Source of the DNA: Xanthobacteraceae bacterium
GTDB lineage: Bacteria > Pseudomonadota > Alphaproteobacteria > Rhizobiales > Xanthobacteraceae
NCBI GenBank assembly: GCA_019454205.1
Contig: CP075369.1
Location: 1,178,001 to 1,242,000, forward strand
Reading direction: 5' to 3'
Length of the DNA stretch: 64,000 nucleotides
Shown: positions 25,247 to 34,226 of the stretch, one piece after another
Position numbering within the stretch: position 1 is the stretch's first letter
How the letters are laid out: the number at the start of each line of letters is the position of its first letter
Program-made: the position numbers and the translations under genes
The notes under the pieces: generated by a model
What the model saw: only the letters and a program-made list of their open reading frames with translations
Database searches by the model: none
What the model was told of the DNA's origin: nothing

Positions 25247-25720
25247 ATGGGAAAATACGAATCCTGGAACGAGACGCTCGCGCGCGAAATCATCGCGCGT
25301 CATGCGGCGCGCAAGGGTGCGCTGCTTCCGATCCTGCATGACGTTCAGCACACTTTCGGTTATGTGCCCGAAGTCATCATTCCGATAATTGCGGAAGCGC
25401 TGAATATTTCGCGCGCCGAGGTGCATGGCACCTTCACCTTCTACCACGACTTCCGTCACGAACCCGCGGGACAGCACGTTCTGAAATTCTGCCGCGCGGA
25501 AGCATGTCAGGCTGCGGGCGGCGATCATCTTTGCGCGCGCGCAGAGCAGAAGCTCGGCGTGAAGATCGGCGAGACCACCGCCGATGATCGCGTGACCTTC
25601 GAGCCGATCTATTGCCTTGGTCTGTGCTCGGTCGCGCCGTCTGCGATGCTGGACGGAAAAATCTATGGCCGTCTCGATGAGGCTCGCGTCGATCAGCTCG
25701 TCGCGGAGGCCAAGCGATGA
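25247..25720 (+). CDS. fdsG: NAD-dependent formate dehydrogenase gamma subunit FdsG
   Basis: A 157-residue NuoE-like thioredoxin-fold subunit that holds a [2Fe-2S] cluster; the four ligands C82, C87, C123 and C127 are present (FCRAEAC, CLGLC). In Fds enzymes it passes electrons between the FMN subunit and the other clusters. It is first in the fdsGBA-fdhD-fdsD operon. The ATG at 25247 is preferred to TTG at 25238, because GAAGG then has 11-base spacing. The complex is cytoplasmic and reduces NAD+ with formate. Confidence 0.93.
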   Translation: MGKYESWNETLAREIIARHAARKGALLPILHDVQHTFGYVPEVIIPIIAEALNISRAEVHGTFTFYHDFRHEPAGQHVLKFCRAEACQAAGGDHLCARAEQKLGVKIGETTADDRVTFEPIYCLGLCSVAPSAMLDGKIYGRLDEARVDQLVAEAKR

Positions 25721-27273
25721 GCGTCAAGATTTTCGTTCCCGCCGATGCCGCCGCTGTTGCTTGCGGTGCGGATGAAATTGCGGCTGCGATTGCTACGAGC
25801 GCCAAGAAGCGCGGCAAGGAAATCCAGATCGTCCGCAACGGTTCGCGCGGCATGCACTGGCTGGAGCCGATGCTTGAAGTGGAAACTTCGCAAGGACGGG
25901 TAGCTTATGGACCTGTAGCACTTGGCGATGTTGAGAGCGTGCTCGATGCCATGCTCGGCGATGGCAAGCACAAGCTCTCGCACGGCATCACGGACGAAAT
26001 TCCGTGGCTCAAGAACCAGACGCGGCTCACCTTCGCGCGCGTTGGCATTACCGATCCGCGCTCGCTCGAAGATTACAAGGCGCATGACGGCTACAAGGGC
26101 CTTGCGAAAGCAATTGCGATCGGGCCGGAAAAGACCGTCGAGGAAGTAACCAACTCCGGCTTGCGCGGCCGCGGCGGTGCAGGCTTTCCGACCGGAATCA
26201 AGTGGAAGACCGTCGCGACGACAAAGGCGGATCAAAAATACATCGTCTGCAATGCCGACGAAGGCGACAGCGGCACCTTCGCGGATCGTATGATCATGGA
26301 AGGCGATCCCTTCGTATTGATCGAAGGCATGACGATTGCGGGTGTCGCGACGGGCGCCACCAAGGGTTACGTCTATATCCGCTCCGAATATCCGCACGCG
26401 ATTGCAACTATGGAAGTGGCCTGCGAAGCGGGCCGCAAGGGCGGCGTGCTCGGTAAAAAGATTCTCGGCTCGCACTACGAGTTCGATATCGAAATCCGCA
26501 CCGGCGCAGGCGCTTATGTTTGCGGCGAGGAAACCTCGCTCCTCGAAAGCATCGAAGGCAAGCGCGGGCAGGTGCGCGCGAAGCCGCCGCTGCCCGCGAT
26601 CATCGGCCTGTTCGGCAAGCCGACCGTGATCAACAACGTGCTGTCGCTCGCTACCGTGCCGATTGTTATGGACAAGGGGGCGGAGTTCTACAAAGGCTTC
26701 GGCATGGGCCGCTCGCGCGGCACGATGCCGATCCAACTTGCGGGCAACATCAAGCACGGCGGTTTGTACGAAGTCGCGTTCGGCATCACGCTCGGCGAAC
26801 TTGTCGATGAAATCGGCGGTGGTACGGCGAGCGGACGCCCGGTCCGTGCGGTGCAGGTGGGCGGTCCGCTCGGCGCGTATTTCCCGCGAGCCTATTTCGA
26901 TACGCCGTTCGATTACGAGGCTTTCGCTGCCCGCGACGGCCTGATCGGCCACGCCGGCATCGTCGTGTTCGACGATACCGTCGACATGTCGAAGATGGCG
27001 CGTTTTGCGATGGAGTTCTGCTCGGTCGAGAGCTGCGGCAAGTGCACGCCCTGCCGCATCGGTTCTATCCGCGGTGTCGAAACGCTCGACAAGATCATCG
27101 CGAACAAGGACCGCGCGAAGAACCTCGAAGTGCTCGAAGACCTCTGCAACACGATGAAGTTTGGATCCCTCTGCGCGCTTGGGGGGTTTACCCCGTACCC
27201 GGTGATGAGCGCGTTAACCCATTTTCCGGAAGACTTCGGCGCCACGCCGAAACTTCCGCAAGCCGCCGAATAG
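25717..27273 (+). CDS. fdsB: NAD-dependent formate dehydrogenase beta subunit FdsB
   Basis: A 518-residue NuoF-like diaphorase subunit. After an N-terminal thioredoxin-like part come the NADH/FMN motif GLRGRGGAGFPTGIKW, NADEGDSGTFADR and the [4Fe-4S] motif SCGKCTPCRIG. It reduces NAD+ using electrons from FdsA. The start ATG overlaps the fdsG stop by four bases. The length and domain order are as in other alphaproteobacterial FdsB. Confidence 0.94.
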   Translation: MSVKIFVPADAAAVACGADEIAAAIATSAKKRGKEIQIVRNGSRGMHWLEPMLEVETSQGRVAYGPVALGDVESVLDAMLGDGKHKLSHGITDEIPWLKNQTRLTFARVGITDPRSLEDYKAHDGYKGLAKAIAIGPEKTVEEVTNSGLRGRGGAGFPTGIKWKTVATTKADQKYIVCNADEGDSGTFADRMIMEGDPFVLIEGMTIAGVATGATKGYVYIRSEYPHAIATMEVACEAGRKGGVLGKKILGSHYEFDIEIRTGAGAYVCGEETSLLESIEGKRGQVRAKPPLPAIIGLFGKPTVINNVLSLATVPIVMDKGAEFYKGFGMGRSRGTMPIQLAGNIKHGGLYEVAFGITLGELVDEIGGGTASGRPVRAVQVGGPLGAYFPRAYFDTPFDYEAFAARDGLIGHAGIVVFDDTVDMSKMARFAMEFCSVESCGKCTPCRIGSIRGVETLDKIIANKDRAKNLEVLEDLCNTMKFGSLCALGGFTPYPVMSALTHFPEDFGATPKLPQAAE

Positions 27274-27284
27274 GAGAGAACGCC

Positions 27285-30158
27285 ATGTCCCTCGTGCACG
27301 AGATCGATTACGGCACGCCGCGTTCGAAGTCGGAGAAAGAAGTCACGCTGACCATCGACGGGCAGCAGATCACGGTGCCCGAAGGCACCTCGATCATGCG
27401 CGCGGCGATGGAGATGGGCACGCAGATTCCGAAGCTCTGCGCGACCGATATGGTCGATGCCTTCGGCTCCTGCCGCCTGTGCCTCGTCGAAATCGAAGGC
27501 CGCCCCGGTACGCCCGCGTCCTGCACCACGCCGGTCATGCCCGGCATGGTGGTGAAGACGCAGACGGATCGCCTGAAGAAAATCCGCAACGGCGTGATGG
27601 AGCTTTATATCTCCGATCACCCGCTCGACTGTCTGACCTGTTCGGCGAATGGCGACTGCGAATTGCAGGACATGGCGGGGCAGGTCGGCCTGCGCGACGT
27701 GCGCTACGGCTATGAAGGCGAGAACCACGTCTTCGCGAAGCAGAACGGCCTCGCGAACGAAAACTGGCTCGCGAAGGACGAGTCGAACCCATATTTCACC
27801 TACGACCCTTCCAAGTGCATCGTCTGCTCGCGCTGCGTGCGGGCCTGCGAGGAAGTGCAGGGCACGTTCGCTCTGACGATTGCCGGCCGCGGCTTCGACA
27901 GCCGCGTATCGCCGGGCATGCAGGAGAGTTTCCTCACTTCGGAATGCGTGTCCTGCGGCGCTTGCGTGCAGGCTTGCCCGACCGCGACGCTCAACGAAAA
28001 GAAAGTCATCGAGATCGGCAAGCCCGAGCATTCGGCAGTGACGACCTGCGCCTATTGCGGTGTCGGCTGCTCATTCAAGGCGGAAATGCGCGGTGAAGAA
28101 CTCGTGCGCATGGTTCCCTACAAGGACGGCGAGGCGAACCGCGGCCATTCCTGCGTGAAAGGCCGCTTCGCGTGGGGCTATGCGACCCACAAGGAGCGCA
28201 TCCTGAAGCCCATGATCCGCGCGAAGGTCACGGACCCGTGGCGGGAAGTGAGCTGGGAAGAAGCGATCAATTACGCGGCGTCCGAGTTCAAGCGCATCCA
28301 GCAGCAGTACGGTAAGAACTCCGTTGGCGGCATCACCTCGTCGCGCTGCACGAACGAAGAAACCTATCTCGTGCAGAAGCTGATCCGCGCCGGTTTCGGC
28401 AACAACAACGTCGATACCTGCGCGCGCGTGTGCCATTCGCCGACCGGCTATGGCCTCGGTCAGACTTACGGCACCTCTGCGGGAACGCAGAATTTCGACT
28501 CCGTTGAACATTGCGACGTGGTGCTGATTATCGGTGCGAACCCCGCGGCGGCGCATCCGGTGTTCGCCTCGCGCATGAAGAAGCGTTTGCGCGAAGGCGC
28601 AAAGCTCATCGTGATCGACCCGCGCCGCACCGAAATGGTGAAGTCGGCGCATGTCGAAGCGGAGCACCACCTTGCGCTGCTGCCGGGCACGAACGTCGCG
28701 GTCGTGACCGCGCTTGCCCATGTCGTCGTCACCGAGAAGCTCTACAACGAAAAGTTCATCCGCGAGCGCTGCGACTGGGATGAATTCGAGCATTGGGCCG
28801 AATTCGTTTCGTTGCCGCAGAACTCGCCGGAAACCGTCGCGAAGCTCTCCGGCGTTCCGGCCGAGACCATCCGCGGCGCGGCTCGCCTCTATGCCACCGG
28901 CGGCAATGCCGCGATCTATTACGGACTGGGCGTCACCGAGCACTCGCAGGGTTCGACCACCGTCATGGCGATCGCGAACCTCGCGATGGCGACCGGCAAT
29001 ATCGGCCGCGAGGGTGTCGGCGTGAATCCGCTGCGCGGCCAGAATAACGTGCAGGGTTCGTGCGACATGGGTTCGTTCCCGCACGAACTGCCGGGCTACC
29101 GCCACATTTCCGGCGATGACGTCCGCGATCTGTTCAACGGTGCCTGGGGCGTCACGCTCGACAAGGAGCCGGGCCTGCGCATCCCGAACATGCTCGACGC
29201 CGCAGTCGAGGGGTCGTTCAAGGGCATCTATATTCAGGGCGAGGACATCCTGCAGTCGGATCCCGACACTAAGCATGTGTCGGCCGGGCTTGAGGCGATG
29301 GAATGCGTCGTCGTGCAGGACCTGTTCCTGAACGAAACGGCGCGCTTTGCCCATGTATTCCTGCCGGGTTCGACCTTCCTTGAGAAGAACGGGACGTTCA
29401 CCAACGCCGAGCGCCGCATCCAGATGGTGCGCAAGGTGATGGCGCCGAAGAACGGGTACGAGGACTGGGAGATCACCGTGATGCTCTCCAACGCCCTCGG
29501 CTACAAGATGGAATATTCGCATCCGTCCGAGATCATGGACGAGATCGCGCGGCTCACGCCGGGCTTCGCCAATGTCTCGTTCAAGATGCTCGACGAACGC
29601 GGTTCGGTGCAGTGGCCCTGCAACGACAAGGCGCCCGAAGGCTCGCCGATCATGCACATCAACGGCTTCGTGCGCGGCAAGGGCAAGTTCATCGTTACCG
29701 AATATATTGCGACCGACGAAAAGACCGGCCCGCGTTTCCCGCTGCTCCTCACCACGGGCCGTATTCTCTCGCAATACAATGTCGGCGCACAGACGCGCCG
29801 TACCGAAAACTCGATGTGGCATGCGGAAGACGTGCTTGAAATCCATCCGCACGACGCCGAGCAGCGCGGCATCCGCGAAGGAGATTGGGTCAGGCTCCAA
29901 AGCCGCGCAGGCGAAACCTCGCTGCGTGCGCAGATCACCGATCGTGTCGCGCCGGGCGTGGTCTATACGACCTTCCATCATCCCGACACGCAGGCGAACG
30001 TGATCACGACCGACTTCTCGGACTGGGCAACGAACTGTCCAGAATACAAAGTCACGGCAGTTCAGGTTTCCCCGTCAAATGGTCCGTCGCGCTGGCAGCA
30101 GGAATACGAGGAGTTCTCCCGCGAAAGCCGCCGTATCATTCCGGAGGCCGCCGAGTGA
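27285..30158 (+). CDS. fdsA: NAD-dependent formate dehydrogenase alpha (catalytic) subunit FdsA
   Basis: A 957-residue molybdenum bis-MGD enzyme with a NuoG-like N-terminal Fe-S region (SCRLCLVEIEG, DCLTCSANGDCEL, CIVCSRCVRAC, CVSCGACVQACP). The formate dehydrogenase core starts at TTCAYCGVGCSF. The Mo ligand is Cys383 in RVCHSPTG, not selenocysteine, followed by the conserved His384. It oxidises formate to CO2 in the cytoplasm. It contrasts with the second, selenium-containing enzyme at 35148. The ATG at 27285 follows TAGGAGAG. Confidence 0.95.
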   Translation: MSLVHEIDYGTPRSKSEKEVTLTIDGQQITVPEGTSIMRAAMEMGTQIPKLCATDMVDAFGSCRLCLVEIEGRPGTPASCTTPVMPGMVVKTQTDRLKKIRNGVMELYISDHPLDCLTCSANGDCELQDMAGQVGLRDVRYGYEGENHVFAKQNGLANENWLAKDESNPYFTYDPSKCIVCSRCVRACEEVQGTFALTIAGRGFDSRVSPGMQESFLTSECVSCGACVQACPTATLNEKKVIEIGKPEHSAVTTCAYCGVGCSFKAEMRGEELVRMVPYKDGEANRGHSCVKGRFAWGYATHKERILKPMIRAKVTDPWREVSWEEAINYAASEFKRIQQQYGKNSVGGITSSRCTNEETYLVQKLIRAGFGNNNVDTCARVCHSPTGYGLGQTYGTSAGTQNFDSVEHCDVVLIIGANPAAAHPVFASRMKKRLREGAKLIVIDPRRTEMVKSAHVEAEHHLALLPGTNVAVVTALAHVVVTEKLYNEKFIRERCDWDEFEHWAEFVSLPQNSPETVAKLSGVPAETIRGAARLYATGGNAAIYYGLGVTEHSQGSTTVMAIANLAMATGNIGREGVGVNPLRGQNNVQGSCDMGSFPHELPGYRHISGDDVRDLFNGAWGVTLDKEPGLRIPNMLDAAVEGSFKGIYIQGEDILQSDPDTKHVSAGLEAMECVVVQDLFLNETARFAHVFLPGSTFLEKNGTFTNAERRIQMVRKVMAPKNGYEDWEITVMLSNALGYKMEYSHPSEIMDEIARLTPGFANVSFKMLDERGSVQWPCNDKAPEGSPIMHINGFVRGKGKFIVTEYIATDEKTGPRFPLLLTTGRILSQYNVGAQTRRTENSMWHAEDVLEIHPHDAEQRGIREGDWVRLQSRAGETSLRAQITDRVAPGVVYTTFHHPDTQANVITTDFSDWATNCPEYKVTAVQVSPSNGPSRWQQEYEEFSRESRRIIPEAAE

Positions 30159-31006
30159 GGATCACGCTTCCGGCAGCATTGCAGCGTGTCGTTCGCGCCG
30201 TGTGGCGCAACGGCGCGCGCGTGCGCGATGCGCAGGAGCGAGCGATTCCCGAAGAAACCGCTGTCGCCTTCACCTATGGCGGTTCTTCGTATGCCGTCAT
30301 GATGGCGACGCCGCGCGATCTTGAGGACTTTGCAGTCGGGTTTACGCTGACCGAAGGCGTGGCATCCCCTGACAAGATCGAGAATCTCGAAATCATTCCC
30401 TCGGAAGCCGGGATTGAGCTTCGCATGCGCCTTGCGGAAGCGCAGGAACACGCCCACGCCGAACGCCGCCGTCACCTCGCGGGGCCGACCGGTTGCGGAT
30501 TGTGCGGGATCGAGTCGCTGACCGAAGCGATGCGCGATCTTCCGAAAGTAACGAGCAAGGAAATCTTCGCACCCGAAGAAATCATGCGCGCTGTTACCTC
30601 GCTTCCTGCGGCGCAAACGTTGAACAACGAAACGCGCGCAGTACATGCCGCTGCATTCTGGAAGCGCGGACAAGGGTTGGTCGCGCTGCGCGAGGATGTC
30701 GGCCGCCACAACGCGCTCGACAAACTGGCCGGCGCGCTGACACGCAGCGGTGTTTCGGCTGCCGAAGGCTTCGTCGTCGTTACGAGCCGTCTTTCGGTCG
30801 AAATGGTGCAGAAGGCCGCGATGATGGGTGCGCCACTGATTGTTGCGGCGTCGGCACCGACCGCGCTCGCGTTACGTGCGGCGAAAGAATCCGGGATCAC
30901 GGTCGCCGCGATTGCACGCGGAGACGGGTTTGAAGTTTTTACGCATGCCGACCGGATCGTTCTGGACGCGGTGCAGGGGACGGGAAATGTCGCACTCGGG
31001 GCCTGA
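30155..31006 (+). CDS. fdhD: Formate dehydrogenase accessory sulfurtransferase FdhD
   Basis: A 283-residue FdhD protein, needed to deliver sulfur to the bis-MGD molybdenum cofactor. The redox pair C114 and C117 lies in GCGLCG, and the conserved VGRHNALDKL and TSRLSVEMVQKAA blocks follow. The start is a GTG overlapping the fdsA stop (GTGA), with CCGGAGG eight bases upstream. Its place between fdsA and fdsD is normal for fds operons. It may also mature the selenoprotein formate dehydrogenase. Confidence 0.93.
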   Translation: MRITLPAALQRVVRAVWRNGARVRDAQERAIPEETAVAFTYGGSSYAVMMATPRDLEDFAVGFTLTEGVASPDKIENLEIIPSEAGIELRMRLAEAQEHAHAERRRHLAGPTGCGLCGIESLTEAMRDLPKVTSKEIFAPEEIMRAVTSLPAAQTLNNETRAVHAAAFWKRGQGLVALREDVGRHNALDKLAGALTRSGVSAAEGFVVVTSRLSVEMVQKAAMMGAPLIVAASAPTALALRAAKESGITVAAIARGDGFEVFTHADRIVLDAVQGTGNVALGA

Positions 31007-31220
31007 CAAGCTGGTCTATATGGCCAACCAGATCGGCAAGTTCTTCAAGGCGCAGGGTGATGATGTAGCGGTCACCGGTATTGCGGAACACATTAGAAAG
31101 TTCTGGGATCCGCGGATGCGTTCCGCGATTTTCGCGCACCTCGACACGGGCGGTGAAGGCCTTGACCCTGTCGTACATAATGCGATCAAGAAGCTGAAAG
31201 AGAGCGTCGCCGCAAACTGA
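30987..31220 (+). CDS. fdsD: Formate dehydrogenase delta subunit FdsD
   Basis: A 77-residue protein with the FdsD pattern (LVYMANQIGKFF, HIRKFWDPRMR, IFAHLDTGG, LDPVVHNAIKKL). In related enzymes this small subunit helps the alpha subunit keep its cofactor in the active sulfurated state. It overlaps the end of fdhD by 20 bases and is the last gene of the operon before a terminator. Confidence 0.92.
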   Translation: MSHSGPDKLVYMANQIGKFFKAQGDDVAVTGIAEHIRKFWDPRMRSAIFAHLDTGGEGLDPVVHNAIKKLKESVAAN

Positions 31221-31247
31221 AGCGCGGCGGCTTCAGCTTTTCTTTTC
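31217..31247 (+). terminator. Terminator of the fds operon
   Basis: The stem CTGAAGC / GCTTCAG with a GCGGCG loop is followed by CTTTTCTTTTC. It overlaps the 3' ends of fdsD and the convergent TusA-like gene. Confidence 0.75.
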
Positions 31248-31460
31248 GATTCTGAAAATCAGAAGATCACCGCGCTTTTCTTCCGCGAGCAGCGCATTGC
31301 CGGTCTGGCGCACGAAATGCGGCACGTCGATCGTTGCAAGCGGATCGGTACATTCAAGCACCAGTATGCCGCCGCTTGCGACGTCCCTTAGTTTTTTCTT
31401 TGCTTCGAGTACGACCTGCGGGCAGCGGATACCGCGCAAATCGAGAATGGTTTCGGTCAT
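31233..31460 (-). CDS. TusA/SirA-like sulfur-carrier protein
   Basis: A 75-residue TusA-family protein with the cysteine in GIRCPQVV (C13); most TusA proteins read CPxP, so the second Pro is replaced by Val here. The fold ends with ECTDPLATIDVPHFV, typical of the family. TusA passes persulfide sulfur, including to molybdenum cofactor synthesis and FdhD in E. coli. Its place next to the fds operon fits that role (inference). It overlaps the upstream VOC-hydrolase gene by four bases, so it is co-transcribed with that gene. A paralogue is at 57838. Confidence 0.87.
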   Translation of the reverse strand: MTETILDLRGIRCPQVVLEAKKKLRDVASGGILVLECTDPLATIDVPHFVRQTGNALLAEEKRGDLLIFRIEKKS

Positions 31461-32998
31461 TGCGCGGCAACCCATGCTTGCGTGAGCGTCAAGTCTTCCT
31501 GCGTCAGTTCATGGCCTGCGCGGATTGTGCGGGCGTCAAGAGTCGCTCCCGACTCCTGTAGCCATTTCTCAAGCGGCGGTGCACCGAAAGCGTATGGATC
31601 GTTGGCTCCGGTCAGCGACAGGATATGTTTCCCCGATAAATCGGCTTTCGGCAATTCGTCCAGCACCTGCATGGGCCGCAGCAAAATTGCACGCGAAACG
31701 ACCTGCGGATGGAGCGCCAGCATCGCACCGATGAAATTGGCCCCGTTGGAAAAGCCAAGGAACGTCGTGCGCGCCGGTTCGATGCCGTAGGCCGGTATCG
31801 CGCCTTCAACGAAAGCCGCGAATGCCACGGCCTCCGCGCGAATATCGGCCTGATCGAAGCTGGTCGTGGTGAAGCGGCGGAACCAGCGTGAAATTCCTTC
31901 CTCGCTCGCGCGTCCTCGTACGCCGAGCAGCATGGCGCGGGGCTCAATCCGATTTGCTAGCGGCATGAGGTCGGCTTCGTTGCCGCCGGTGCCGTGCAGG
32001 AGGACGAAGGTCCGTCCGTCGGGATTATCGGGTGTGTGAATCCGGTGCACGAACGGCAATTCGCGCTTGGTGATACGCGGTTCGCCGGGGCGGGAGAATT
32101 GCGGCAGCATGACTTTCAGGTCCTGTTCTCTGGCGCGGTCGCTATCCGGCACAAATAGGCGCTCGCCGAGCGTTTCGACAGGCTCGTCGATTGCGAAGCC
32201 CGGCCCGTCGGTCGCAAGTTCGAGCAGGGTGCCGCCCGGCTCCCGTACATAGAGCGATGTGAAGTATTTGCGGTCGTGAAAGTTGGTCGGGGACGAGTTG
32301 AGCTTCGAGAGATCAGCCTCTGCCTGTTTCACGGCGGCGACATCCGTGGCGCGGAACGCGACATGATCCGCTATCCCCGTTCCAGGCGCTCCCGGCACGA
32401 AGCCTGAGCCATCGCGGATGTCGATGGCATCCGTTTCCGATACCAGACGAAAGGCCGCCTCTTCGCGCGCGGCCTCGCGGTAGCCGAAGCGTTTGACGAA
32501 AGATGCGGTTTCTTCCGGCGTTTCGGTGAGGATCGTCACCGCCCGCAGTCTTTGCACCGCCGCAGGATCGTCCTTCCACGGAGAGGCTGTCTGTATGCCG
32601 GAAGCGACCAGCTTCACGATGATTCCATCTGGATCTTTCAAACGCAGGACGGACTCGCCGAATTCCCGTGAGGGTCCCTCAAATTTCATGCCGCTGCGGA
32701 TTGCGCGTGTCATCCATTCGCCGAGAGACTCCGGCGGCACGGCGAAAGCAATCTCGATCACCTGTCCATTGCCGATACGTCCACTCGAACCGTCCTGCCA
32801 GATGAGGAAGCTGACCAGCGAGCCGGGCGAGCCGGTACGGTCGCCATAGAAGAGGTGCAGTTGTTCGGCGTCTTCGAACCCGCCGCTTTGCTTCACGAGG
32901 CGAAGTCCGAGAAACCCCACATAGAAATCGACGTTCGCCTGTGCGTCGCGTGCAATCAGCGTGACATGGTGAATGCCGTTACTTTTCGTATTCTGCAT
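31457..32998 (-). CDS. Ring-cleaving dioxygenase (two VOC domains) fused to an alpha/beta hydrolase
   Basis: A 513-residue fusion. Residues 1 to about 305 form two glyoxalase/VOC modules like MhqO/LinE-type dioxygenases (GIHHVTLIARDAQANVDFY, IADHVAFRAT, GGTLLELATDGPGF). From about residue 325 a carboxylesterase-like alpha/beta hydrolase follows: HGTGGNEADL, nucleophile Ser near residue 417 in GFSNGA, GANDPY and AGHEL. In Bacillus these two activities are the separate proteins MhqO and MhqD of quinone detoxification. The metal ligands are likely the His and Glu residues of the VOC motifs. The start at 32998 is the ATG before QNTKSNG. The substrate is probably a quinol or hydroquinone, by analogy only. 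Confidence 0.82.
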   Translation of the reverse strand: MQNTKSNGIHHVTLIARDAQANVDFYVGFLGLRLVKQSGGFEDAEQLHLFYGDRTGSPGSLVSFLIWQDGSSGRIGNGQVIEIAFAVPPESLGEWMTRAIRSGMKFEGPSREFGESVLRLKDPDGIIVKLVASGIQTASPWKDDPAAVQRLRAVTILTETPEETASFVKRFGYREAAREEAAFRLVSETDAIDIRDGSGFVPGAPGTGIADHVAFRATDVAAVKQAEADLSKLNSSPTNFHDRKYFTSLYVREPGGTLLELATDGPGFAIDEPVETLGERLFVPDSDRAREQDLKVMLPQFSRPGEPRITKRELPFVHRIHTPDNPDGRTFVLLHGTGGNEADLMPLANRIEPRAMLLGVRGRASEEGISRWFRRFTTTSFDQADIRAEAVAFAAFVEGAIPAYGIEPARTTFLGFSNGANFIGAMLALHPQVVSRAILLRPMQVLDELPKADLSGKHILSLTGANDPYAFGAPPLEKWLQESGATLDARTIRAGHELTQEDLTLTQAWVAAQ

Positions 32999-33066
32999 GC
33001 AGGGAAGATAGCAGATCACCACGCGGGCTGCGCAACGACGTATCCATTCGCGCGGGTCAAAGAGGA

Positions 33067-33097
33067 TCGGGCGCCGTTTCCGGCGCCCGACTTTTTT
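33067..33097. terminator. Strong GC hairpin terminator
   Basis: A perfect 10-bp stem TCGGGCGCCG / CGGCGCCCGA with a TTTC loop. The run of six T lies on the plus-strand side, although both flanking genes are on the minus strand, where the hairpin is followed by TCCTCTTT. It probably ends the transglutaminase gene and may block plus-strand transcription. Confidence 0.7.
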
Positions 33098-33120
33098 GTA
33101 TTCCCTAACTTCGGCTGCGC

Positions 33121-34212
33121 TTACGCCGACGGAAGTTCTTTCGACGTGATCGTGTACTTCATCTGATCCGGCTCAAGGCAGTCGAGCAGCAGCGAGGCCA
33201 CCTGCGCTTGCGGATACATGAGGAACCCCAGCTTCGGCTGGTTGGTGCCGGGGAGCTGAACGTCATGGGCGAAGTTATACGCCAGCCAGTTGCCTTCCCA
33301 TGAGCCGAGCAGGGCAGCGCGCGCGGCGACGACCTTGGGATCATTGATGGCAAGATTTCCCGGCGGTTCTTCGAGAACAACCTTGCGGACGTCCGCAGGG
33401 TCGACAGGAATCCATCCGACATTGGCGATGTAGGCTTCCGCGCGGCAATGCTGCGCACGGGTCACGTTCGCCGAGCCGGCGCCTAGGCTCTTGTAGCCGA
33501 ACTTCGACGGCGCAACACGGAGACCGTAGACGTCACGGGCAGGGACGCCGGCAGCACGGGTAAGGCCTACGAATAGCGCATTGAGATCGGCGCACTTGCC
33601 GGTGAGATCGCCCGTTTTCAGCATCGCGGCGATATCGCCGATGCCGCAGCCGCGCGTCTTCGGGTTGCGAGCGCTATTCTCGACGACCCAGTTGTAGATC
33701 AGCTGAACCTTTTCGATGTCGGTCTTCGCGCCCTTGGTGATCTTGTCGGACGTTTCCTTCACGATCCCGGTCACGGGAATGAGGTCGGTGCCGGTGAGAT
33801 AAAGTTTGCGTTCGTTGGCGTTCAATGCGGCCGCGGCGCGCTTTTTGGTCGGGTCGATCTGGCGGTCGCGCATGGCGACGCGGCTCACGACTTCGACGAA
33901 CGGTGCGGTCTGGTTGTCAGCCCAAGCAATGTGCACCATGTCTGCGCGGTATTTGGGTTCGGTGCGCTTCAGGGTTCTGCCGTTGGATTTCCAGGTGTTG
34001 CCGATCACGCGGAACCACTCCGCGTTGTTGATCGACGGCAGCGGCACCCAGGCCTGCATACCCTTGCCGGGTTTCGCGATTTCGATGCGCGTGGTCACAT
34101 CGAATGTATTCCACTTGCCCGGTGTGAGATTGTAGGCAGCCCACGCCGCCGATGGCAGCGTTGCAGCAAGCGATACCGCGGCGGTTCCTTTTAGAAATTC
34201 TCGTCTGTCCAT
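33121..34212 (-). CDS. Tat-exported transglutaminase-like protein
   Basis: A 363-residue protein beginning with a Tat signal (DRREFLKGTAAVSLA) and containing a transglutaminase-core domain. The Cys is in GDLTGKCADLNALF, the His in RAQHCRAEAYI and the Asp in WIPVDPADV. The function is probably a periplasmic papain-like hydrolase or transpeptidase. The ATG at 34212 is set by the SD GGGAGGAGAG ending a few bases upstream. The reading frame is open further upstream into a thioredoxin-like protein with no stop codon, so a fused product is possible (see that entry). Confidence 0.8.
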   Translation of the reverse strand: MDRREFLKGTAAVSLAATLPSAAWAAYNLTPGKWNTFDVTTRIEIAKPGKGMQAWVPLPSINNAEWFRVIGNTWKSNGRTLKRTEPKYRADMVHIAWADNQTAPFVEVVSRVAMRDRQIDPTKKRAAAALNANERKLYLTGTDLIPVTGIVKETSDKITKGAKTDIEKVQLIYNWVVENSARNPKTRGCGIGDIAAMLKTGDLTGKCADLNALFVGLTRAAGVPARDVYGLRVAPSKFGYKSLGAGSANVTRAQHCRAEAYIANVGWIPVDPADVRKVVLEEPPGNLAINDPKVVAARAALLGSWEGNWLAYNFAHDVQLPGTNQPKLGFLMYPQAQVASLLLDCLEPDQMKYTITSKELPSA

Positions 34213-34226
34213 GGTTCTCTCCTCCC
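34213..34226 (-). promoter_or_regulatory. Internal ribosome-binding site of the transglutaminase gene
   Basis: GGGAGGAGAGAACC directly precedes the ATG at 34212 on the minus strand. Such a strong SD inside an open frame argues for independent initiation of the Tat-exported protein. Confidence 0.65.

Noticed and set aside
30155..31006. fdhD between fdsA and fdsD taken as an insertion
   Set aside because: This order is normal in fds operons, and the overlaps show it is an original operon member.
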